The notes under the pieces: model-generated | Seen by the model: only the letters and a program-made list of their open reading frames with translations | Database searches by the model: none | Told to the model about the DNA's origin: nothing | Assembly (NCBI GenBank): GCA_009698615.1 | Contig: WLPU01000011.1 | Location: 1-58,440 of the forward strand | Reading direction: 5' to 3' | Length of the DNA: 58,440 nucleotides | Source of the DNA: Actinomycetota bacterium | GTDB taxonomy: Bacteria; Actinomycetota; Actinomycetes; Nanopelagicales; Nanopelagicaceae | Part shown: positions 47,585 through 56,542 of the stretch, piece after piece | Layout: the number at the start of each line of letters is the position of its first letter | How positions within the stretch are numbered: the stretch's first letter is position 1 | Program-made: the position numbers and the translations under genes

Positions 47585-48472
47585 TTACCAACCGCGGTCG
47601 GCAAGACGATGAGGCACTGGGATATCGGCCACATTGATACCAACCATTGCATCACCTAAGCCGCGTGAAGCATCAGCAATAACCTTTGGATCATCAAAAA
47701 AAGTAGTTGCTTTAACGCACGCTGCCGCACGACGCGCAGGATCTCCCGATTTGAAGATTCCAGATCCTATGAAAACCCCATCGGCTCCCATGTGCATCAT
47801 CATCGCGGCATCTGCTGGGGTTGCAATTCCACCTGCAGTGAAAAGCACCACTGGCAGTTTGCCGTTCTGCGCAACTTCCTTAACTAGTTCGTATGGAGCT
47901 TGCATCTCTTTGGCAGCGACATAAAGCTCATCCTCACGCATCGAAGTAAGACGACGAATTTCGCCACCAATTTCGCGCATATGAGTAACGGCGTTGGAAA
48001 CATCTCCAGTGCCTGCTTCGCCCTTTGAGCGAATCATTGCCGCGCCTTCATTGATGCGACGAAGTGCTTCGCCGAGGTTTGTGGCACCACAAACAAATGG
48101 AACCGTGAAATTCCATTTATCAATGTGATTTTTGTAGTCTGCAGGTGTTAATACTTCTGATTCGTCAATGTAATCGACTCCGAGACTTTGCAAAATTTGG
48201 GCTTCGACAAAATGCCCAATTCGAGCCTTAGCCATAACCGGAATTGAAACTGCCGCCTTAATCTTTTCGATCATGTCTGGATCTGACATACGTGCCACGC
48301 CACCTTGCGCGCGAATATCAGCAGGCACTCTCTCTAGAGCCATCACTGCGACTGCGCCAGCATCTTCGGCGATCTTGGCTTGCTCGGCATTGACGACGTC
48401 CATAATTACGCCGCCTTTGAGCATCTCTGCCATTCCGCGTTTAACTCTGCCGGTACCCGTTATTTCAGACAT
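47585..48472 (-). CDS. pdxS: Pyridoxal 5'-phosphate synthase PdxS
   Basis: 295 residues. A TIM-barrel enzyme building PLP from ribose 5-phosphate, glyceraldehyde 3-phosphate and ammonia. It shows [27 protein letters not shown]-like [30 protein letters not shown] and [14 protein letters not shown] with the conserved lysines. GAGGGG lies eight bases before the ATG. With PdxT the cell can make B6 from simple precursors. Confidence 0.98.
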   Translation of the reverse strand: MSEITGTGRVKRGMAEMLKGGVIMDVVNAEQAKIAEDAGAVAVMALERVPADIRAQGGVARMSDPDMIEKIKAAVSIPVMAKARIGHFVEAQILQSLGVDYIDESEVLTPADYKNHIDKWNFTVPFVCGATNLGEALRRINEGAAMIRSKGEAGTGDVSNAVTHMREIGGEIRRLTSMREDELYVAAKEMQAPYELVKEVAQNGKLPVVLFTAGGIATPADAAMMMHMGADGVFIGSGIFKSGDPARRAAACVKATTFFDDPKVIADASRGLGDAMVGINVADIPVPHRLADRGW

Positions 48473-48504
48473 TCTAAATTCCCCTCGAACGTTAAGTGCT
48501 CATA

Positions 48505-49527
48505 CTACTTTGTCGGCGAAGGACTTGCTGACTCAATTGGGTAGGTGAACTTAGGCGCAGAATCGGTCAATGCGACCCAAATCTGTCCAGGAGCGAAATT
48601 GATATGCGAACCATCTGCAAGTGTCCACGTGGTTCCAGATTGCGGATTCGGCCGAATCCAATGGGCATCAAAAGCTTTGCCGTCACGTAAAATGTACCCA
48701 CTTCCGCTTCCCACCGTTGCTGAAAATGGAGTTACTCCCCCACCTTTGTCGTGATATTGCGATGCAGTAATTGCTACCAGTTGAATTACCAAAGTAGATG
48801 CTCCAAGTTGCGTCCCAGAATCGGCCATATCCGGTAGAGCAGAATGGTTAAGCAACCAACGGGATTCAACGTCTGACCATGAGGCACTGTAAGAATTGGC
48901 AGGCCATTGCATTACAACTGATGTCACCGCACGGCCACCCGTTGGCGATGCGCCAAAACTCCAACCCAACGAACGTGCGGTAGCAATCGGAGTATTTTGT
49001 TCACGCAACTTAGACATCAGAAGCTCGGCTTGTAAGACCATGTTTACCGGAGCGTTTCTTGATGAGTCCCTTGTATAGATTTGCGCTGACTCGTGTTGGG
49101 CGCCTAAATTTTCTAAGTCCGCAGCGTCAATAACGGGAAAAAGTTTTGATTGCGCGCCACTGAATGCAAATGCAACGTGGCCGAACTGCGCTAAGAGATC
49201 GATATCGCTGATGCGTGCACTCCGAACCGGTCCAATTCGAGCAGGAATTTCCGATGAAAAAACGGCAGCCAAACGGGTCAGTCCACCTTCAACCTCTTCG
49301 ATATACACAACATCAGCTTTGTCTAGGCCAATCTGTGGATGGGCCTCTGGCGTGTCATCAATTTTGACTACAAGAATCGGACCATTCGTACCTTCTGCGC
49401 CACTCAAAGCATTGTGTTCAATAACTTTTGATCGTGATGTAATTGGAGTCTTATTGGTAGACGAACAACTCACAAGGACTAAGGCGATACTGAGGAAAGC
49501 GGCAATTTTCAAAGTTCTAAAGAACAT
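48505..49527 (-). CDS. DUF3048 lipoprotein (YerB-like)
   Basis: About 340 residues. A signal peptide (LKIAAFLSIALVLVSC) ends in a lipobox, so the protein is lipid-anchored and exported. The mature part matches DUF3048: GPILVVKIDDTPEAHPQIGLDKADVVYIEEVEGGLTRLAAVF and IPARIGPVRSARISD, then a C-terminal half with TWTLADGSHINFAPGQIWV. Function unknown. The ATG at 49527 overlaps the LemA-like gene by 11 bases; an ATG at 49542 is possible. The last 40 bases before pdxS hold its ribosome-binding site only. Confidence 0.84.
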   Translation of the reverse strand: MFFRTLKIAAFLSIALVLVSCSSTNKTPITSRSKVIEHNALSGAEGTNGPILVVKIDDTPEAHPQIGLDKADVVYIEEVEGGLTRLAAVFSSEIPARIGPVRSARISDIDLLAQFGHVAFAFSGAQSKLFPVIDAADLENLGAQHESAQIYTRDSSRNAPVNMVLQAELLMSKLREQNTPIATARSLGWSFGASPTGGRAVTSVVMQWPANSYSASWSDVESRWLLNHSALPDMADSGTQLGASTLVIQLVAITASQYHDKGGGVTPFSATVGSGSGYILRDGKAFDAHWIRPNPQSGTTWTLADGSHINFAPGQIWVALTDSAPKFTYPIESASPSPTK

Positions 49528-50020
49528 CGTCTTCGAATTCATATGTAACTGGAAGTGGCGCCGTACCAGCAAGCCGAAATGACCTGAAGATCAACTTCTG
49601 ACGCACTGTACGCGTGCGGTTAACTGCGTCAACATGTATTGCAATCGCTACTCGAATTTTCTGAGTCAATGCTGATAATTCTCGCAACAATTCTTGGTTA
49701 GCCGCGTTGTTTTGCGACGCTAAATCATTTTGTAGTAACCCTAACGCTCCAGATAGTCCACTTTCGGCCTCAGACCGATTGTCGATGCTCGCTTCGCGGG
49801 CTTGGTATGCCGCAGCCGTAAGGAGCAAAGAAGAGGCTGGGTCAGCAGATTCACTGTGTGCCAGTTCCAACGCGATCGCTGCACGACGCTGCAGTAACCC
49901 ATCTAGATTCGCCCAACTCGTTTCAACTCGATGGTGAAGACGATCTAAGCGTGTTGCAGAAAAGGACAAATACCACAAGACACTCAAAAGAATTATTCCA
50001 AAGGTAAGTCCAGCTTTCAT
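49517..50020 (-). CDS. LemA-like membrane protein
   Basis: 167 residues. One N-terminal transmembrane helix (LTFGIILLSVLWYLSFS) precedes a helical domain whose start, ATRLDRLHHRVETSWANLDGLLQRR, matches the LemA family pattern. The rest is helical with few distinctive residues. Function unknown. GGAGGT lies six bases before the ATG at 50020. It overlaps pimA by four bases, so it is in the lipid-mannoside operon. Confidence 0.68.
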   Translation of the reverse strand: MKAGLTFGIILLSVLWYLSFSATRLDRLHHRVETSWANLDGLLQRRAAIALELAHSESADPASSLLLTAAAYQAREASIDNRSEAESGLSGALGLLQNDLASQNNAANQELLRELSALTQKIRVAIAIHVDAVNRTRTVRQKLIFRSFRLAGTAPLPVTYEFEDDVL

Positions 50021-51204
50021 GTTTGACCTCCATCACGATTGAGGAGTCGACTCCAGCTTCGATTTTCACTAGCAAGCCCAACTGAACCACTTCCCACGAT
50101 CGCCATTTCGTACACCGAGAAGATCTGTTCTGCGACGGTATCCCAGTCGAAAACCTTCGCTTGCTCTTGGCCAGCTAGGGCTAAAGAGTTGCGTTTTGCA
50201 TCATCGCGTAAGAGGTCAATCATCGTTCTTGCTAGATCCGCAGAATCTTCCCTTGCAAACAAAGCGCCAAATCGACCACCGCCTAACAATGAATCGAATG
50301 CCGGGATGTTGCTTGCAACCACTGCTGCTCCTGCAGCCATCGCTTCGGCTAAAATGATTCCGAATGATTCACCGCCAGTATTAGGTGCGACATAGAGTGA
50401 AATTGAACTAAGGAAATCAGCTTTGCCTTCATCGCTCAATCTCCCAAGAAATGAGATACGGCTTCGTAACTGCGGATCGATATCCTTCATCACATCCTCA
50501 CTATTGCCTGGGCCAGCAATAAGTACGCGAACGTCAGGAGCGAACCGAGAAACTATCGGTAGCGCTGCAAGCAAGACTGATAAACCTTTGCGCGGTTCTT
50601 CGAATCGGCCAATGAATCCGATCGTGTTTCCGCTCCATTCCTTTTTGGCCCTGCCATTTCGGAATCTATTGCCGTAAATCCCATTCGGGATGACGATTGC
50701 ATCAGTCTCTAGATGTTCGCTCAGGGTCGCTCGTGCGGCTTCGCTCACCGCGATTCGGACCGACAACTTCTCTATAACCGGCTCGAGAATGGGACCAATA
50801 GCAAATATTGCTTTTTGTCGCTTTGCCGCTGCATGAAAAGTACCCACCAGAGGACCTTCAGCCGCCCAACATGCCAATAGAGATAACGAAGGAATTCCTG
50901 GTTCGTGTAGGTGTAAAAGATCAAAATTACCTTGGCTAATCCATTGTCGGACCCGGGCGAAGGCAATAGGACCAAAAAGAATTCGCGCAACCGCGCCGTT
51001 ATACGGAATCGCAATGGGTTTACCAGCGCAAACAACATAATCTGGAAGGGAATCCTCATCGACAGCCGGAGCCAAAACTGAAACGCTGTGCCCTTGTGCG
51101 ATCAGATACTCAGCCAAGTCCCGAACGTGATTTTGAACGCCACCGGGTGCGTCCCATCCGTATGGACACACAAGTCCAATGCGCAACGGTTTGAGATTAG
51201 GCAT
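50017..51204 (-). CDS. pimA: Phosphatidylinositol alpha-mannosyltransferase
   Basis: 395 residues. A GT4 glycosyltransferase with GT-B fold that adds the first mannose from GDP-mannose to phosphatidylinositol on the inner membrane face. It shows GLVCPYGWDAPGGVQNHVRDLA, HLHEPGIPSLS, IGFIGRFEEPRKGLSVLLAALP, and ESFGIILAEAMAAGAAVVASNIPAF with the donor-binding Glu. AAGGA lies eight bases before the ATG. It sits between the acyltransferase and the LemA-like gene, the standard actinobacterial pgsA-acyltransferase-pimA cluster. Confidence 0.94.
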   Translation of the reverse strand: MPNLKPLRIGLVCPYGWDAPGGVQNHVRDLAEYLIAQGHSVSVLAPAVDEDSLPDYVVCAGKPIAIPYNGAVARILFGPIAFARVRQWISQGNFDLLHLHEPGIPSLSLLACWAAEGPLVGTFHAAAKRQKAIFAIGPILEPVIEKLSVRIAVSEAARATLSEHLETDAIVIPNGIYGNRFRNGRAKKEWSGNTIGFIGRFEEPRKGLSVLLAALPIVSRFAPDVRVLIAGPGNSEDVMKDIDPQLRSRISFLGRLSDEGKADFLSSISLYVAPNTGGESFGIILAEAMAAGAAVVASNIPAFDSLLGGGRFGALFAREDSADLARTMIDLLRDDAKRNSLALAGQEQAKVFDWDTVAEQIFSVYEMAIVGSGSVGLASENRSWSRLLNRDGGQT

Positions 51205-52090
51205 CTACGCGTTCCTTGAAATCTCCATCAATCCAGATGCGCTGCAACATATGCCAATCCTGCGGGTGACGTGCAATTCCTGCTGCAAAATTATTTGCAC
51301 AATCTTGCACAATTTTAGAAACCTTCTCTTCTAGATTACCCGTCAACGGCATCTCAATTTTGCGAAAATCAATATGGATCCCATTAGATGTGTAAGAAAC
51401 ATACGCGGTTAACAGCAGCGCTCCAGTGTTAAGGGCCAATACCGCTGGACCGGCGGGCATGCGCGCGGGTGCGTTAAAGAAATCAACCGTGATGCCAGTG
51501 CGAGAGAGGTCTCGATCTGCGACGAGAGCAACCAGCTTGCCTTGCCTTAAACGTTTTGCTAACACTGCGATTACACGTCCGTCAAGGGGTAGAGCCTCCA
51601 TACCCATTGCTTCCCGATAAGAAAGAAACCTGCGAAAAAGTGCGTCGGGTTTCAAGCGTTCAACAACGGTAACCAGCGGGACACCTTTGGCACAAAAGTA
51701 AGCACCTGCGTGATCCCAATTGCCAGCGTGTGGAAGAGCGACGATCACACCACCTCCCGATGAAACCGCATCCATTAACAGGTGTTCATTGCTGACGGAA
51801 ACGCTCCCAACAATCTTTTCGTGTGACCAATCTGGAAATCTAAAAGTGTCGCACCAATAACGCATATATGAACGCGCCGCCGAAATTACTAAGGTATCTA
51901 AAGCTGCCGCATTGAGCTGAGGTTTCACCCGAGCCAAATTCGATCTCAATCTCTCCAATCGCGGAGTTCGCTTTTTTCCAAGTCGAACTCCCACCCACCC
52001 AAATAAGCGATAGGCGAAGTTTTCGGGAAGCCACCTAACTATCCGCCATCCCGCGAAATAAGCGTAAGCCGTCAGATTTTCAAAAGTCAT
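51197..52090 (-). CDS. Phosphatidylinositol mannoside acyltransferase (LpxL/HtrB family)
   Basis: About 297 residues from the ATG at 52090, which overlaps the pgsA stop (TAATG) and has GGGAAG upstream; the longer frame would run into pgsA. Homologues (PatA, Rv2611c type) transfer a palmitoyl chain to the mannose of PIM. The catalytic HX4D motif is HAGNWD in VALPHAGNWDHAGAYF, followed by DRDLSRTGITVDFFNAPARMPAGPA. It probably acts at the inner leaflet, directly after PimA. Confidence 0.93.
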   Translation of the reverse strand: MTFENLTAYAYFAGWRIVRWLPENFAYRLFGWVGVRLGKKRTPRLERLRSNLARVKPQLNAAALDTLVISAARSYMRYWCDTFRFPDWSHEKIVGSVSVSNEHLLMDAVSSGGGVIVALPHAGNWDHAGAYFCAKGVPLVTVVERLKPDALFRRFLSYREAMGMEALPLDGRVIAVLAKRLRQGKLVALVADRDLSRTGITVDFFNAPARMPAGPAVLALNTGALLLTAYVSYTSNGIHIDFRKIEMPLTGNLEEKVSKIVQDCANNFAAGIARHPQDWHMLQRIWIDGDFKERVDA

Positions 52091-52686
52091 TATCGAGTTG
52101 CTTCCCGCACAAAAATGATTCGTTGAACAACGGTGATCGTTCCCACGATGGCCAATACCCACATGCCGATGGCCAAGGAATACGGCACACCTAAACCATG
52201 CACGCCAATTGCGGTTAAACCCAGCATGACGCGTTCGGTGCGTTCAGCTAACCCCCCGGAACAATTGATCTGTAGCGATTCGGCTTTAGCCCTGATATAC
52301 GGGATAAGCATCCCTGTTACTAACGCGATAAGAACAATCGGGAGCAATCGATCTTTCGACGTATCTAGGGCAATCAGAACACCTATAAGTATTGCTGAGT
52401 CGCTCAGTCGGTCAATAGTCGAATCTAGAAACCCTCCCCACGCTGTCGTGCCAGTATCAGACAAACGCGCCATCGTTCCATCAAAGAGATCGCTCAAAGA
52501 AAAAATGCAAATAAGTACTGTCCCCAAGAAAAAATGTTTTGTCGGATAAAAATACAAAGCACTGACCATCACGCCGAGGGCGCCAACCATTGTTACCCCA
52601 TTGGGCGTGCACCCAGCACGCATCGCAACCTTTGCCAAGGGCGTTATGACTCGCGTGACCATCGGCTTAAAAACAGAACTAATCAT
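52090..52686 (-). CDS. pgsA: Phosphatidylinositol phosphate synthase (CDP-alcohol phosphatidyltransferase)
   Basis: 198 residues. It joins CDP-diacylglycerol and inositol phosphate, giving the precursor of phosphatidylinositol. The family signature is complete: SDLFDGTMARLSDTGTTAWGG then FLDSTIDRLSDS, with four Asp in the DxxDGxxAR...GxxxDxxxD pattern. Five or six hydrophobic helices are present. I choose the ATG at 52686: TACGAT lies seven bases upstream, giving a leaderless start, whereas the ATG at 52695 has no ribosome-binding site. Confidence 0.94.
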   Translation of the reverse strand: MISSVFKPMVTRVITPLAKVAMRAGCTPNGVTMVGALGVMVSALYFYPTKHFFLGTVLICIFSLSDLFDGTMARLSDTGTTAWGGFLDSTIDRLSDSAILIGVLIALDTSKDRLLPIVLIALVTGMLIPYIRAKAESLQINCSGGLAERTERVMLGLTAIGVHGLGVPYSLAIGMWVLAIVGTITVVQRIIFVREATR

Positions 52687-52693
52687 CTGCCAC

Positions 52694-52703
52694 ATCGTAG
52701 GCT
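52694..52703. promoter_or_regulatory. Putative bidirectional leaderless promoter: overlapping -10 boxes for pgsA and the EF-G-like gene
   Basis: ATCGTAGGCT holds TACGAT on the minus strand (52699-52694), seven bases before the pgsA ATG, and TAGGCT on the plus strand (52698-52703), six bases before the GTG at 52710. The two share the central TA. Predicted starts lie 24 bases apart. Neither gene has a ribosome-binding site. Confidence 0.55.
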
Positions 52704-52709
52704 GAGCCC

Positions 52710-53297
52710 GTGTCTAAGCCTAGTTTGAGCACCATTCGCACTCACATTTTCGGCCATCCGGGAGCCCACCCAAAGGAGGTGGCCAGTATTTTCGATGGTC
52801 ACCTCGAGCAAGATCCTTCCCTCGATTGTGACCTTGCGATTTTTGCAATTAATCCAGCCATAGGAATCGATGCGCAATCGATTGCCCAATGGGAAGCACT
52901 CGACGAAGCAATGGTTCCGCGACTCGTCGTTGTCACTGGTCTAGATGATTCTGAAAATGATTTCGACGATGCAGTCCTTTTAGCTAATCGAGTCTTTGAC
53001 CAAACTGTTACGCCATTTCTAGTTCTACACGATGATTCCGGAATTGCCTGCGCTCTGATTTCATTATCAGATCTTTCAATTAGAGATTATTCAACCACCC
53101 CTCCAACTCTTCGTGATTCAGACGCCGAACACAAAACTCTTGTCAGCGAATTTCAATCCGAATATCTTAATCAAATGGAATTGATGGGAGATGACGCTTT
53201 CGGCGCTGGCCTAGTTTTCCCAGCTATCCCGATTTGGCTTGATAGAAAAATTGGCGTAGATATCGTTACGAATTACATTGAAAGTTTAAAAAACTAA
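52710..53297 (+). CDS. EF-G-like pseudo-GTPase (G domain without P-loop)
   Basis: 195 residues, unknown function. It aligns by eye with the G domain of EF-G-type translational GTPases. [12 protein letters not shown] takes the place of GHxDxGKTT; [23 protein letters not shown] takes that of [32 protein letters not shown] and [26 protein letters not shown] match the end of the domain. The P-loop lysine, the DxPGH motif and the domains after G are missing, so it probably neither hydrolyses GTP nor moves the ribosome. The start is GTG, apparently leaderless, divergent from pgsA. Its stop abuts the HIT gene stop. Confidence 0.72.
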   Translation: [195 protein letters not shown]

Positions 53298-53825
53298 CTA
53301 CCAAGCTGCCGCTAAATCATCCCGGGTTTGAGTAAGCAAGGCCGGCAGTACTTTGGTCTTGCCAATTAATGGCATGAAGTTGGCATCCCCAGCCCAACGT
53401 GGAATAACGTGTTGATGGATATGTTCAGCAACACCGGCTCCAGATATCACGCCTTGGTTCATTCCAATATTGAATCCAGAAGCCATCGCGGTCTTACGAA
53501 GAGTTTTCATTGCATGCGAGGTCAGCGCAGAAATTTCGTTTCGCTCGGTGTCAGACAGATCTGTGAGATCGCCAACGTGTCGATAGGCGCACACAAGCAG
53601 GTGTCCGACGTTATATGGGTAAAGATTCATTACAACAAATGCTTCTGTACCGCGATGAACAATGAGGCCTTCCTGATCACCCAGAGTAGGAATCCTACAA
53701 AAGGGACAAACAATCTCATTTTCCGTTAACGGACGATTCTCTCCGCGTAAATATTCCATTCGATGCGGTGCCCATAAACGCTGCCAGGAATCAGGCACTC
53801 CAACGCCATCAATATTCTTCTCCAT
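53298..53825 (-). CDS. HIT-family nucleotide phosphorylase/hydrolase
   Basis: 175 residues from the ATG at 53825. It shows the histidine-triad motif HIHQHVIPRW and FVVMNLYPYNVGHLLVCAYRH; CPFCRI near the N-terminus suggests a zinc site. The mycobacterial homologue in the same thrS-HIT-pgsA order acts on Ap4A by phosphorolysis, so a similar role is likely. The first residues (SWQRLWAPHRMEYL) are typical of this subgroup. The gene converges with the EF-G-like gene without an intervening base and follows thrS by a few bases. Confidence 0.92.
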   Translation of the reverse strand: MEKNIDGVGVPDSWQRLWAPHRMEYLRGENRPLTENEIVCPFCRIPTLGDQEGLIVHRGTEAFVVMNLYPYNVGHLLVCAYRHVGDLTDLSDTERNEISALTSHAMKTLRKTAMASGFNIGMNQGVISGAGVAEHIHQHVIPRWAGDANFMPLIGKTKVLPALLTQTRDDLAAAW

Positions 53826-53828
53826 CAA

Positions 53829-55817
53829 TTAAATCTGTCGACGTTCTGCGATCGTGGCCTTTATCTGGGAAATTGCCTCACCTAGCGGCAGGCCATTGCT
53901 TTGATCGCCGTTGCGATAGCGGATAGAAACAGCGCCAGCGGCTTGATCTTCCTCGCCAACAATTATCATGTAAGGGATCTTTTGAAGCTGTGCATTGCGC
54001 ACTTTCTTCTGCATGCGATCATCGGAGGCGTCAATCTCTGCCCGTATTCCGTTGCGCTTGAGCTCAGAAACAATTCCTTGCAAATAGGGAACAAATGCAT
54101 CCGCAACGGGAATCGCCATCACTTGAACCGGCGCCAACCACGGCGGAAATGCGCCTGCATAATGTTCGGTCAAAACTCCAAAAAAGCGTTCAATCGATCC
54201 GAAGAGCGCTCGATGAATCATTACAGGACGTTGGCGAGATCCATCATTTGATACATATTCAAGATCAAAGCGTTGGGGTAGCTGAAAATCCACTTGAATG
54301 GTGGACATTTGCCATGTTCGCCCGATGGCATCTTTTGCTTGGACTGAAACCTTTGGCCCGTAAAAAGCTGCACCACCCTCGTCCAAAACAAGTTCGAGAT
54401 TTTGGTTTTGCGCTGCTTGCCGCAGCGCCTCAGTTGCTGCCTCCCATTCGGAATCCTCACCAACGGATTTTTCTGGATTGCGAGTTGATAGTTCAAGGTA
54501 AAAATCTGTCAGACCGTAATCGCGCAGTAAATTCAAAACGAAAGTTATCAATGAATCTAGTTCTCCCAGCATTTGATCTGGAGTGCAATAAATGTGCGCA
54601 TCATCTTGAGTAAAGCCACGCGCGCGAGTAATGCCATGCAGGACACCAGATTTCTCATAGCGATAGACAGTGCCAAACTCGAATAACCGCAGTGGCAGTT
54701 CGCGATAAGAACGTCCACGAGAGCTATAAATCAAGTTGTGAAAAGGGCAGTTCATAGGCTTCATGTAGTACTGCTGCCCAGCACGTTTAACAGTGCCATC
54801 GGCGTGAAGTTCTTCATCCAAAATCATCGGTGGATACATACCTTCGGAATACCAGTCGAGGTGTCCGGATTTTTCAAAGAGTGCCGCTTTGGTGATGTGT
54901 GGCGAATAAACAAATTCATAACCTTCAACCTCGTGCCGGTGACGTGAGTAATCCTCCATCGCTCTTCGCACGATGCCACCTTTGGGATGAAAAACAGCAA
55001 GTCCGGAACCAATTTCTTCCGGGAATGAAAATAGGTCTAGTTCGGCGCCAAGTTTTCTGTGGTCTCGTTTTTCTGCTTCTGTAAGAAAATCTAAATGCTC
55101 CTGCAACTGCTGCGCACTTGACCAGGCAGTTCCATAAATGCGTTGCAGCATTGGGTTTTTTTCGGAACCACGCCAATAGGCCCCAGCAGATCGCATTAAT
55201 TTGAAAGCAGGAATCATTTTGGTCGATGGCAGGTGCGGGCCTCTGCATAAATCCCCCCAGACCGCCTGTCCGTCGCGCCCTAAATTGTCATAAATTGTCA
55301 GTTCGCTACCACCAATTTCAACACTTGATTCATCTCCAGCATCGGATTTTAGTCGCACTAGTTCACATTTATAAGGCTCGTGAGCAAGTTCTGTCAGTGC
55401 CTGCTCTTCGCTGACCACCCTACGTTTGAAACGTTGACCATCTTTAATAATCTTCTTCATTGAACTTTCTAAAGCGGCAAGGTCCTCGGGTGTAAATGGT
55501 TTGACGGGATCGAAGTCATAGTAAAAGCCGTCTGTAATTGGAGGACCAATACCCAATTTCGTACCGGGAAAAACTTGCTGCACGGCTTGGGCCAACACAT
55601 GAGCTGTTGAATGGCGTAAAACTGACAAACCTTCTGGCGATGAGATCGAAATTCCATCTACAACATCGCCGTCTTTTAAATCGCTCCATAAATCGCTCAT
55701 ATGTCCGTTAATTCGACATATAACAATGCTCTTATCTTCGGCAAATAAATGCGTGGGTTTCTGATCCGATTCCACCTCTAAAGGCGCACCGTCAAGGGTG
55801 ATCGATATCGTTGCCAT
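53829..55817 (-). CDS. thrS: Threonyl-tRNA synthetase
   Basis: 662 residues. A class II enzyme with N-terminal TGS domain (about 1-60), editing domain ([16 protein letters not shown], motif HxxxH-like), catalytic core ([39 protein letters not shown]) and C-terminal anticodon domain ([14 protein letters not shown]). The ATG at 55817 has TAGGCT seven bases upstream, inside the end of pabC, and no ribosome-binding site, so it may have its own leaderless promoter. Confidence 0.97.
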   Translation of the reverse strand: MATISITLDGAPLEVESDQKPTHLFAEDKSIVICRINGHMSDLWSDLKDGDVVDGISISSPEGLSVLRHSTAHVLAQAVQQVFPGTKLGIGPPITDGFYYDFDPVKPFTPEDLAALESSMKKIIKDGQRFKRRVVSEEQALTELAHEPYKCELVRLKSDAGDESSVEIGGSELTIYDNLGRDGQAVWGDLCRGPHLPSTKMIPAFKLMRSAGAYWRGSEKNPMLQRIYGTAWSSAQQLQEHLDFLTEAEKRDHRKLGAELDLFSFPEEIGSGLAVFHPKGGIVRRAMEDYSRHRHEVEGYEFVYSPHITKAALFEKSGHLDWYSEGMYPPMILDEELHADGTVKRAGQQYYMKPMNCPFHNLIYSSRGRSYRELPLRLFEFGTVYRYEKSGVLHGITRARGFTQDDAHIYCTPDQMLGELDSLITFVLNLLRDYGLTDFYLELSTRNPEKSVGEDSEWEAATEALRQAAQNQNLELVLDEGGAAFYGPKVSVQAKDAIGRTWQMSTIQVDFQLPQRFDLEYVSNDGSRQRPVMIHRALFGSIERFFGVLTEHYAGAFPPWLAPVQVMAIPVADAFVPYLQGIVSELKRNGIRAEIDASDDRMQKKVRNAQLQKIPYMIIVGEEDQAAGAVSIRYRNGDQSNGLPLGEAISQIKATIAERRQI

Positions 55818-55819
55818 AG

Positions 55820-56542
55820 CTACCAGCCTACCGAAAGGGTGGTCATCTTCTCTCGTATTTTTTGCGCTAAATCAGTAACGATTTCTAGAGGTCTCTGCTC
55901 CAAATAACCCACGGGTTGCGCCTCTTTCAAACTCGAGAGTAAGAAAGCTGCATCGCATCTTTCTAGATCAGCCACTTCAACTTTTCGCTCATTGATCCCG
56001 AACCAACTGATTAGTAATCCTCGGACGATGCCTGGTAAACACCCCGAAGCCAGTTCGGGAGTTACCCATTGGTCATCAATTCGAAAAAGGATATTTGAAA
56101 CAGCGCCTTCGCAAACTTCACCTCGAGTGTTGAGCCGAATCGCTTCATCGAAACCCAACTCATTAGCCTGGGAGATGATCTCCAACTGCTCTCTGTAAGG
56201 CAACACCTTTATGCCGCAACATTTTGCCTCAATATCAATTGGCGCATCAATTCGCGTGATTCGTGCGGGCCTGTCCCACATTCGAAAACCTTCGTGCACT
56301 GCCAGAATTTCACTATCACCGGGAAAAACTAATCGTAAACGCCCTATGCCTTTGATAATTGCATACGCATTGAGCGCCCTGATGATTTCTTGGTGGATTA
56401 CCGCATCTGTCGGGAATTCAAGCGAAAGTTGTTTGGCACTCTTTCGTGCTCGCGCAAGATGTAAATCTAAAGCAATCACTTGGCCATCGATCGATTTAAG
56501 TGTCTCAAATATTCCGACTCCGTCTGGGAAATCTATTTTCAT
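55820..56542 (-). CDS. pabC: Aminodeoxychorismate lyase-like class IV aminotransferase
   Basis: 240 residues, PLP fold type IV. The probable PLP Lys is in [43 protein letters not shown] and [13 protein letters not shown] are typical of the family. PabC converts aminodeoxychorismate to p-aminobenzoate and pyruvate for folate. Directly after pabB with a four-base overlap, which makes this assignment more likely than a branched-chain or D-amino acid aminotransferase. GGGAG precedes the ATG. Confidence 0.88.
   Translation of the reverse strand: MKIDFPDGVGIFETLKSIDGQVIALDLHLARARKSAKQLSLEFPTDAVIHQEIIRALNAYAIIKGIGRLRLVFPGDSEILAVHEGFRMWDRPARITRIDAPIDIEAKCCGIKVLPYREQLEIISQANELGFDEAIRLNTRGEVCEGAVSNILFRIDDQWVTPELASGCLPGIVRGLLISWFGINERKVEVADLERCDAAFLLSSLKEAQPVGYLEQRPLEIVTDLAQKIREKMTTLSVGW
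55825..55830 (-). promoter_or_regulatory. Putative -10 box of a leaderless thrS promoter
   Basis: TAGGCT ends seven bases before the thrS ATG and is made of the last pabC codons. Whether thrS is also read from the pab promoter is not visible. Confidence 0.42.
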
